Below the pieces are notes generated by a model. It did not search any database. It was not told the DNA's origin and saw only the letters and a list, made by a program, of their open reading frames with translations. This document shows, piece after piece, positions 1-5,437 of a stretch of DNA of 21,486 bases (position 1 is the first letter of the stretch; each line of letters starts with the position of its first letter). The translations under genes and the position numbers were made by a program. Location: the NCBI GenBank assembly GCA_009702725.1, contig WLHM01000002.1, positions 1 through 21,486 on the forward strand, in the 5' to 3' direction. Source of the stretch: Actinomycetota bacterium. GTDB taxonomy: Bacteria; Actinomycetota; Actinomycetes; S36-B12.

Positions 1-2
1 GC

Positions 3-410
3 GAGAACACCGTCAACGCCTACCTAGATATAGAAATAGGCGCGGGATCAATTATTTCTGATTGGGTATATGTCTGTGACTTCGACCATGTTACGGAAGA
101 TATTTACCGGCCCATCAAGGATCAAGGCATCGTTAAATCACCGGTCCGAATCGGCCCTGATGTGTGGATAGGCACCAAGGCGACGGTATTACGCGGTACC
201 ACAATCGGTAACGGCAGTGTGCTTGGGGCCCACAGTTTGGTTCGGGGGGAGGTCCCGCCATTTTCTGTTATGGGTGGGGTGCCGGCCCGAATTCTTAAAG
301 ATCGACGCGAGATTTATGCGCAACATGCAATGCGGCGAATCGCAATTGAAGATATTGCTCGCAAGACGAAGCGGGCGGTGGAAGAACTGTCGCCTCAATC
401 TAAGAATTGA
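3..410 (+). CDS. Hexapeptide-repeat (LbH) acyltransferase, 5'-truncated
   Basis: The reading frame is open from the window edge (first full codon at base 3) to TGA at 408–410, so only the C-terminal 135 or so residues are present. They show left-handed beta-helix hexapeptide repeats: an IGAGSIISDW segment, a CDFDHVTED segment carrying the His expected of the acyl-acceptor site in maltose/galactoside acetyltransferases, then VRIGPDVWIGTKATVLRG and TTIGNGSVLGAHSLV. The end has the family's usual GGVPARILKDR closing motif, followed by a short charged helix. The family moves an acyl group from acyl-CoA to a sugar or amino group. Its substrate cannot be read here. The gene converges on the GH57 gene with a 16-bp overlap of 3' ends. 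In mycobacteria a similar acyltransferase (Rv3034c, from memory) lies near the methylglucose lipopolysaccharide genes, so sugar O-acylation is a reasonable inference. Confidence 0.85.
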   Translation, partial: ENTVNAYLDIEIGAGSIISDWVYVCDFDHVTEDIYRPIKDQGIVKSPVRIGPDVWIGTKATVLRGTTIGNGSVLGAHSLVRGEVPPFSVMGGVPARILKDRREIYAQHAMRRIAIEDIARKTKRAVEELSPQSKN

Positions 411-1930
411 ATGAAGGTGCGGGCATCTAGGTGCCCAAAGGCGTAATCGCGCTGTTGCTGCTGGATGGCGCAGGCACGGGCGGCCGCTGAATTTCCCGAT
501 GAAATCAAGCGGATGAGATCTTTGGTAGCAGCAAGATGATCTCCTGAGCGCCGCCGTGCATATTGGGCAGCGGAATCCTTGGTAATCATAAAGGCCCAGT
601 CACTCGCAAGGGTAAGAAGTAATTCACGGGCCAGTTGATCTGCGGCGATACTGCGTTCACGAAGATGCACCGGATCGTCGAAATGCTTTCTTAAAGTGTC
701 AAGTACCTCCACTTCGAGACCGCTATTAGCTTGTACTACATCCTGAACGAGGTCACCTTCCCAAACCCGCCAATCCTTACCCGAACCCCATGAGCCATTT
801 GCTAGATCAACCCGCCCGGCCACCTGGCCGAGGTCCATTGCGCCTTGGAGTGTTGTCACCGTTACGCCACTTTCAGGCAGTAGGCGAAGTACGTGGGCTA
901 ACCACTTGGGGCCTTCATGCCACCAATGACCGAAGAGTTCCGTGTCGTAGGCGGCAACTACGAGTGGAGGCTGTTTCATTGTTGAACCGAGTTCGAGAAG
1001 TCGATTGCGCACTACGCTCACAAAGTCACGGGCATCGCGCTCCACGGCCACCATCGCACGTTCTGGATCGTATGGTGCTTTTTCGTGGGACGGGGTTGAC
1101 CGACCGGTCACGCGGACCGGGCGAACCCCCCACTCATGGTCGAAAGTATGAAAGTCGCGGTACCACTTGCCCCCCGGGTAGCCCTTACGCGGTGACCAAA
1201 CTCGGTAGGTGACTTCAAGATCTCGGGCAAAGGCGACTACTTCACTATTGGCTACCTGCCACGCGGCACCGGTGGATCGGCCCGCGCTATTCATTGTCGG
1301 GCCATCAACTACGAAATGATTAATGCCGGCCTGTGCATAATCAAGTTCAAGCCCCGGTGTGTACGCACACTCGGGCGCCCAGATTCCAGTTGGTCGGTTA
1401 CCTCGGCGCAGCAGGCTGTCGTTCTGCCCGATTAGCAGCGCAGCGCGCCTGGTGGCAGCCTTGGACAACGGCTGGAAGCTGTGGGTAGCTGGTCCGCCAA
1501 GGATTTCGATTACACCACCTTCCGAGAGCCGACGTAAAATCGGTGATGCCCCGCGTTGCCAGCGCTTATCGAAATCCTGCTGCGCTGCGATGGCGCCCTT
1601 AAACTCTCGAGTGCCACCCTCGCGGCGCCATGCCTCCCGCGAACCGGCCATCCCTTGAGCTCGCAGTTGCCAATTGGCGTGCCACGTGCGCTGCTCGTTT
1701 ATGCAATATGGGTCATCAAGTTGCGCTGCGAGGACCGGTGAAATTCCGAGAGTTAATACATCGCTCTTACCTTCTTCGGCGAGTGTTTCGAGGAGACTAA
1801 TTACCGGCAAATATGAAGTGGCCCAGGCCTGATGCAGCCACTCTTCACCAACGGGCCATGAGCCGTGGTGCGCCAGCCAAGGCAGATGGGTATGTAACAC
1901 CAGGCAGAAGGTGCCAATCGGATTAGTCAC
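395..1930 (-). CDS. GH57 family 1,4-alpha-glucan branching-type enzyme (DUF1957 C-terminus)
   Basis: A 511-residue cytoplasmic glycoside hydrolase family 57 protein, close in length to Rv3031. GH57 branching enzymes transfer alpha-1,4-glucan segments to make alpha-1,6 branches. Visible family motifs are HTHLP at 13–17, GGPATHSF at 145–152, WAPEC at 184–188 with the expected nucleophile E187, and YDTELFGHWW at 328–337 with the expected acid/base D329. A helical C-terminal domain typical of DUF1957 follows, including LASDWAFMITK near 441–451. The start is GTG. The upstream in-frame codons run back to TGA without an ATG, and the Shine-Dalgarno is poor, so this start is likely but not certain. 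It lies 35 bp downstream of the methyltransferase stop on the same strand and is probably co-transcribed with it. The pairing resembles Rv3030–Rv3031, linked to methylglucose lipopolysaccharide synthesis; glycogen branching is the alternative role. Confidence 0.88.
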   Translation of the reverse strand: MTNPIGTFCLVLHTHLPWLAHHGSWPVGEEWLHQAWATSYLPVISLLETLAEEGKSDVLTLGISPVLAAQLDDPYCINEQRTWHANWQLRAQGMAGSREAWRREGGTREFKGAIAAQQDFDKRWQRGASPILRRLSEGGVIEILGGPATHSFQPLSKAATRRAALLIGQNDSLLRRGNRPTGIWAPECAYTPGLELDYAQAGINHFVVDGPTMNSAGRSTGAAWQVANSEVVAFARDLEVTYRVWSPRKGYPGGKWYRDFHTFDHEWGVRPVRVTGRSTPSHEKAPYDPERAMVAVERDARDFVSVVRNRLLELGSTMKQPPLVVAAYDTELFGHWWHEGPKWLAHVLRLLPESGVTVTTLQGAMDLGQVAGRVDLANGSWGSGKDWRVWEGDLVQDVVQANSGLEVEVLDTLRKHFDDPVHLRERSIAADQLARELLLTLASDWAFMITKDSAAQYARRRSGDHLAATKDLIRLISSGNSAAARACAIQQQQRDYAFGHLDARTFIQFLD

Positions 1931-1948
1931 TGGTTTAACCCATTTGGA

Positions 1949-1974
1949 TCACTCATTTGATTCACTCATTTGAT
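1949..1974. repeat. Perfect 13-bp tandem duplication at the methyltransferase stop
   Basis: TCACTCATTTGAT occurs twice back to back, at 1949–1961 and 1962–1974. The second copy contains the methyltransferase stop codon (complement of 1966–1968). The first copy lies in the spacer before the GH57 start. It is not in-frame coding repetition, because translation ends inside the copy nearer the gene. It looks like a recent slippage duplication that lengthened the spacer between two co-directional genes. Confidence 0.9.
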
Positions 1975-2697
1975 ACCGACCGCGATTAGGTCGTGTGCGC
2001 CAGTTGCATCGCCGATGCGGAAGTCATTGGCGGTAATTGTAGCGACGAATTCATGAAGGCTTGATGGCCACGAGTTCGTTGCACCGGCGGTGATCATGGC
2101 GGCAACAATAGGCCCGTTAATGTCTTCCCAATCTGTGATTCGGGCACCGTGATGCAGGCCGTGCATGGTGACGTCCTTGAAACCACATTCGCTTAGCAGT
2201 ATTTTTACTTGATCTTCGTCAAACTCCTCGACATGAAATGGATTTAGCGGGGGACTTTTTCGCTCTAGCCCGGGTGAGAACACCGGCCGATTCGGCGTTG
2301 AAACAACTAGTTTGCCGCCTAAGCGCAGCACTCGATGCATCTCCTTAAGGTATGCGGCAACATCCCAGATATGTTCAATAACTTGAAGGGAGGTCAACAA
2401 GTCGGTGCTCTGGGTAAAAATGGGGAGTTCCACTACGTTGGCGCGCAAAAAACTGCTATTGGGATATTTAGTTGCGCTGTGAGATACCGCGTCTTGATCC
2501 AGTTCGATGCCAAAGACACTTTGGGCGCCGGCAGCTAGCAGTAACCGGGTGCCAAAGCCTTCGCCGCTACCGATGTCACCGCATATCTGTTCTAGTGCGT
2601 AGCGCTCGGCAACCCATCGGTACACAATTTCATGGCGGGCGAACCAGTAAGACTCAGTTGGCACTCCCGGGATGGTGCGTTCACCGGTTAACTCCAT
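1966..2697 (-). CDS. Class I SAM-dependent methyltransferase (Rv3030-like by context)
   Basis: A 243-residue soluble Rossmann-fold methyltransferase. Motif I is DIGSGEG at 41–47, binding S-adenosylmethionine. The acidic residue after beta-2 is in GIELD at 63–67. The post-motif region SLQVIEHIWD (103–112) and the RVLRLGGKLVVSTPNRP strand (122–138) match the methyltransf_11/23 type. AGG lies 7 nt before the ATG at 2697. The GH57 gene follows on the same strand, which matches the mycobacterial Rv3030–Rv3031 order, where Rv3030 is considered a sugar methyltransferase of the methylglucose lipopolysaccharide pathway. A sugar or polysaccharide substrate here is inference from context; the fold alone would also fit small-molecule methylation. 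Confidence 0.87.
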   Translation of the reverse strand: MELTGERTIPGVPTESYWFARHEIVYRWVAERYALEQICGDIGSGEGFGTRLLLAAGAQSVFGIELDQDAVSHSATKYPNSSFLRANVVELPIFTQSTDLLTSLQVIEHIWDVAAYLKEMHRVLRLGGKLVVSTPNRPVFSPGLERKSPPLNPFHVEEFDEDQVKILLSECGFKDVTMHGLHHGARITDWEDINGPIVAAMITAGATNSWPSSLHEFVATITANDFRIGDATGAHDLIAVGIK

Positions 2698-2756
2698 GCC
2701 GCGGCCTTACTCAGACGAATTCGCACGTGCCTACCGTAATGGCAATGATTCTTAGG

Positions 2757-3404
2757 TCATTGAAAAGTTTGGGTTCCTTTCGCCACTAGGAAATCAATGG
2801 CGCCGGCAAACAGGCTAGCTTCAATGGTCCAAACACCGGCAATCGGGATGACTCCACTGGCCCTAGCAATTTTGCCGTCACCGGTAACTCGCCACGTTAT
2901 TGGTCCGGGTAGCGCATCGTTTGTGAGCAGCACCTCACCGCTTTTAGCTTTTGAAACAAAAGTTATAGTGCGAGCACCGACTGCTGCTGCACTCACATGT
3001 GCTTTCACCGCTGGTATCAGGGCTAGTGCTGTTGGTTTACCCCGTGGATTGCCAATCTTGACGGTGAAAGCAATTGCACCAGCGACCGTATGGTCGTCAT
3101 CACTAGTTACCTGCCAGCTGACCGAATAACGTCCGTTGGGTAACGACCAATTAGGAGTAACGGTTAAATGCGACCCGGCGAGCGATGCTGTTGACGGCAC
3201 GGTGGCGCCAGTTTGATCCAAAATCTGGGCCTTCACTAAGGAAACATTCTCACCAAAATTCAGGGTGATGGTTTTGGGCACAACTAAAAGTTGCGACCCG
3301 TTACGCGGTGAGCTAGTTACTAATTCGGCATGGGCGAACGCAGGTGTTGGGCTCACCAGGAGTGCCAGTGAGCCCAACAGCACGGCCGCTAGGGCTTTGC
3401 GCAT
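2757..3404 (-). CDS. copC: CopC-domain copper-binding exported protein
   Basis: A 215-residue secreted protein. A signal peptide (about 1–24, ending in AFA) precedes HAELVTSSP, so cleavage would leave His25 as the mature N-terminus, the classic CopC Cu(II) ligand. D103 and H105 in SDDDHTVAG match the conserved Asp-x-His copper ligands. Residues 25–115 form the CopC beta-barrel. About 95 further residues follow, with a GVWTIEASLFA-type strand region that I do not recognise. There is no C-terminal membrane anchor and no fused CopD. The ATG overlaps the stop of the upstream YcnI-like gene (TAATG at 3402–3406), which implies translational coupling. The role is probably copper binding or delivery outside the membrane. 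Confidence 0.9.
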   Translation of the reverse strand: MRKALAAVLLGSLALLVSPTPAFAHAELVTSSPRNGSQLLVVPKTITLNFGENVSLVKAQILDQTGATVPSTASLAGSHLTVTPNWSLPNGRYSVSWQVTSDDDHTVAGAIAFTVKIGNPRGKPTALALIPAVKAHVSAAAVGARTITFVSKAKSGEVLLTNDALPGPITWRVTGDGKIARASGVIPIAGVWTIEASLFAGAIDFLVAKGTQTFQ

Positions 3405-4147
3405 TAGTGTGAGGAGGTTGTTGCTGTTGCGATAACGGTAACCGACGGGGCCGGGCTGGCCAGTGTTGCGGTTGAACCTGCAACGGGTAGTTCGATCCAG
3501 GCATCGCTACCGGCAATCGAAGTGCCCACTAGCCGGTTGTTGATGCGGGCGGTGACTTCACTGCCGTCAGGAACTTTGGCCGATTTGGTATTGACGGTAA
3601 AAGCGCCGATTGACCCGATGGTGACATCATGGGCCGTGAGCGGAATGCCGTCAACGAAGAGTGCTGCTTTTTGACCGGCATAGGTAGGCAACCAGCCGGT
3701 AACCGTTGCGTCCTTACCACTTGCTACTACCTTCAGTTCGGCGTTGCAAGTCTGCACGGATTTGAAGTAGAACTTCTGTGATGCCAAGCCAGTTGCCAAT
3801 TTTGGCCACGTGAGGCGGAGTCCAAATTCATCAAACTGATCATCAGGTAGTTCACCGCCTGACCAAGTGATGGTCGTCGGAGTTGTTGAAAGTTTCCAGC
3901 CGGCTTTTGGTTGGGCCTTCGTACCGGTTACCCCAGCTGGGATTTCAACTGTCAAAGCGTTAGTGCTGTCGCCGCCGCAACCATGACCTGGGCGCAGGAA
4001 AATGGTGCTGCTGCTGCCTGCGGTGGGGATGCCGCCGTGCAGTTCGATACCCATGTGCGCACTTACTGGTGCGGCACTGGTGAGTAACACGCCAAATGCA
4101 CCAGCAACTAGCGCGGTGGTTCGAATAACGGTTCTTTTTGCATACAT
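3404..4147 (-). CDS. ycnI: YcnI/DUF1775 copper-binding exported protein
   Basis: A 247-residue exported protein. The signal peptide ends at about residue 30 (SAAPVSA), leaving His31 as the mature N-terminus in HMGIELHGG. N-terminal His is the copper ligand in the YcnI monohistidine brace. The DUF1775 core includes GHGCGGDSTNALTVEIP (54–70), AGWKL, ITWSGG and DEFGLRLTWP. The C-terminal part is Ala/Thr/Ser-rich and ends in SSH, without the C-terminal membrane helix seen in many homologues, so it may be soluble or held by partners. The ATG is preceded by AAGGTG at a suitable distance. It sits between a His-tailed membrane protein and CopC, the usual ycnI/copC neighbourhood. A copper chaperone or acquisition role is inferred from the family. 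Confidence 0.9.
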   Translation of the reverse strand: MYAKRTVIRTTALVAGAFGVLLTSAAPVSAHMGIELHGGIPTAGSSSTIFLRPGHGCGGDSTNALTVEIPAGVTGTKAQPKAGWKLSTTPTTITWSGGELPDDQFDEFGLRLTWPKLATGLASQKFYFKSVQTCNAELKVVASGKDATVTGWLPTYAGQKAALFVDGIPLTAHDVTIGSIGAFTVNTKSAKVPDGSEVTARINNRLVGTSIAGSDAWIELPVAGSTATLASPAPSVTVIATATTSSH

Positions 4148-4222
4148 GAATAGACACCTTTTTCTGAATAAGTTTTTAATGGATAGCGGAATATTTGCCC
4201 GGCCGCAGTTGCGGGTGAGCTG

Positions 4223-4756
4223 CTAGTTGTTGCAGAGTGTTGGCGGCCCGCGGCGCGAGATGGCGCGAATGGCTCCGTGTTCAGTGTGTGCGGGGGTGTG
4301 GTTGGCTGGAGCGCAGATGTGTGTGTGACTGGTGCGCATCGGCACAGGAGACATGCCAATTGCTTGGGCGAGGTAACGGCTCCAGTTGCTCAGGGTGCTT
4401 TCACCTTGGGCAAGTACCCACGCCAAAGCGACCGCGGCTAGGCCGTGGCTAATGAGCATGTTGGGGTTAGGTAGCCAAGATTGGTGGGCTAGGTGGGAGC
4501 CGGTAGCGATCAGCAGCACATGGAAGAGCACCTGTACGGCCAGCACATATATGGCCAACCAAGTCAAGGACCGGCGTCGGTCGCCGGCCGCGTAACCAAG
4601 TGCCAATGCCAAGGGCAGCAGAAGTGAGATTTCCAAGGTTGCCGGTAGGGCTGCGCCGGCTGCCGTGTGGGCGGTCAAAGTCAGCAACAAGGTGGTGGCA
4701 CCCAAGGCGGTCGCCCGCCCCAGGCGGGTCAAACCGCGGAAATTCACCTGTTGCAT
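4223..4756 (-). CDS. Four-helix membrane protein with His/Cys-rich C-terminal tail, copper-cluster neighbour
   Basis: A 177-residue integral membrane protein with four likely helices at about 15–37, 41–58, 63–86 and 99–118. The C-terminal tail carries a metal-ligand cluster: H144, H146, C148, H153, H157, H160, and C175 near the end. I do not recognise a named family. Small membrane proteins of this type lie beside ycnI and copC in actinobacteria, so a role in copper handling, perhaps replacing the absent CopD permease, is inferred. The start has no Shine-Dalgarno, but TAGCAT lies 7 nt before the ATG, which fits a leaderless transcript. The gene is divergent from the LexA-controlled operon, with 94 bp between them, and YcnI follows 75 bp downstream. 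Confidence 0.75.
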   Translation of the reverse strand: MQQVNFRGLTRLGRATALGATTLLLTLTAHTAAGAALPATLEISLLLPLALALGYAAGDRRRSLTWLAIYVLAVQVLFHVLLIATGSHLAHQSWLPNPNMLISHGLAAVALAWVLAQGESTLSNWSRYLAQAIGMSPVPMRTSHTHICAPANHTPAHTEHGAIRAISRRGPPTLCNN

Positions 4757-4763
4757 GGGCCAA

Positions 4764-4769
4764 ATGCTA
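4764..4769 (-). promoter_or_regulatory. -10 hexamer TAGCAT for the membrane-protein gene (leaderless)
   Basis: On the minus strand TAGCAT fits TANNNT and ends 7 nt before the ATG, placing the transcription start at or beside the start codon. No good -35 was found. The site lies about 40 bp from the LexA palindrome, so LexA probably acts mainly on the opposite gene. Confidence 0.4.
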
Positions 4770-4776
4770 GCCGGTG

Positions 4777-4805
4777 TTGACGAGTGTCAGGGGGCTGGTT
4801 TAAGT
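4777..4805 (+). promoter_or_regulatory. Predicted promoter of the HEPN–dnaE2–dinB module
   Basis: TTGACG at 4777–4782 is a good -35. TTAAGT at 4800–4805, 17 bp later, is a moderate -10. Transcription would start near 4811–4813, inside the palindrome that contains the LexA box, so bound LexA would block initiation. The leader would be about 40 nt and includes AGGAG before the HEPN start. Confidence 0.5.
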
Positions 4806-4807
4806 TG

Positions 4808-4839
4808 CACCTTATTCGAACAGGTGTTCGAATAAGGTG
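4808..4839. promoter_or_regulatory. LexA operator (SOS box) within a perfect 32-bp palindrome
   Basis: The arms CACCTTATTCGAACA and its exact reverse complement are separated by GG. The centre at 4816–4831 reads TCGAAC-AGGT-GTTCGA, a perfect match to the mycobacterial/actinobacterial LexA consensus TCGAAC-N4-GTTCGA. It lies 12–43 bp before the HEPN start codon, over the predicted transcription start. The symmetry extends 8 bp beyond the core on each side, more than LexA needs. The extended arms may raise affinity or form an RNA hairpin. Confidence 0.9.
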
Positions 4840-4850
4840 AGGAGATAGTT

Positions 4851-5294
4851 ATGACGGTACTTATTGAGCATCGGCTACCGGATACCTCGGTTCCCGGTGC
4901 CGCCCTTGATTTAGTGATGTCAGCGCGCCGCAGTTTGACCGAGGCGATGCTGGCGCAGGCCCCCAGCGCGCGCTACGCCGCTGCACACCTTGCTGCCCTT
5001 AGAGCAGCAGCGGCGGTCTTGGCAACTCGCAGCCGCCCATCTGGTCGCCGCCGCCAGGTTCGCAGTGTCTGGGTGGTGTTGCCGGAGGTTGCCGCTGAGT
5101 TCACCGAATGGTCGATGTTTTTTGCGGCGGGTGCGCGCAAACGAGCAGCTGCCGAAGCCGGGATTGCTTGTGTTTCTGAGCGCGAGGCCGACGACCTCCT
5201 TCGTGATGCTGACACTTTTCTAGCCCGGATAGTCGGGTCCTTGGGGTTGCCCCACCAACCTATGTTGCTGGCTGAAGTCTTGAGTACTAACTAA
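4851..5294 (+). CDS. SAV_6107-type HEPN domain protein, first gene of the SOS module
   Basis: A 147-residue, Ala/Arg-rich, all-helical soluble protein. It matches what I know of the actinobacterial SAV_6107-type HEPN family: a helix with SARYAAAHLAALRAAAAVLA (39–58), a basic linker (SGRRRQVRSVW, 64–74), then a helix containing EFTEWSMFFAAGARKRAAAEAG and a final LRDADTFL helix. R41 and H46 form an R-x4-H motif, the pattern (R-x4–6-H) that marks RNase-active HEPN domains, though its place near the N-terminus is unusual. AGGAG at 4840–4844 lies 6 nt before the ATG. A perfect LexA box is directly upstream and dnaE2 follows 143 bp downstream. Its role is unknown; an accessory to translesion synthesis, in the position where mycobacteria use ImuA', is inference. 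Confidence 0.8.
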   Translation: MTVLIEHRLPDTSVPGAALDLVMSARRSLTEAMLAQAPSARYAAAHLAALRAAAAVLATRSRPSGRRRQVRSVWVVLPEVAAEFTEWSMFFAAGARKRAAAEAGIACVSEREADDLLRDADTFLARIVGSLGLPHQPMLLAEVLSTN

Positions 5295-5327
5295 CCAAGG
5301 TGTACCGACTGTTCCCCCAACAGTTGG

Positions 5328-5382
5328 TTCAGCAACGGTCGAAGCCCAGTTCCCTGTCTCCCGCTGGGCTTCGACCGCTGAA
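5328..5382 (+). terminator. Long hairpin between HEPN gene and dnaE2 (U-less terminator or attenuator)
   Basis: CGGTCGAAGCCCAG (5336–5349) pairs perfectly with 5364–5377 across a 14-nt loop. TTCAG (5328–5332) and CTGAA (5378–5382) extend the stem outside a 3-nt bulge, giving 19 base pairs. No T-run follows. It sits in the 143-bp gap inside an otherwise co-directional module, so partial termination, an attenuator, or an RNA-processing site are all possible. Confidence 0.45.
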
Positions 5383-5437
5383 TCTTCGGCAAGTCAACTA
5401 ATGATAAAAAACTATCTACACGAGGGTTCGATTACTG

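Noticed and set aside
790..1658. Plus-strand reading frames opposite the GH57 gene
   Set aside because: They lie wholly inside the GH57 coding region, show no recognisable motif or ribosome binding site, and are best explained as antisense shadows.
2725..2756. AATGGCAATGATT-type sequence before the methyltransferase as a Zur/Fur box
   Set aside because: It lacks the inverted symmetry expected of such operators and its neighbours are not iron or zinc genes.
5421..5437. GTTCGA (5426–5431) before dnaE2 as a second LexA box
   Set aside because: The partner half-site four bases upstream matches TCGAAC at only two of six positions.
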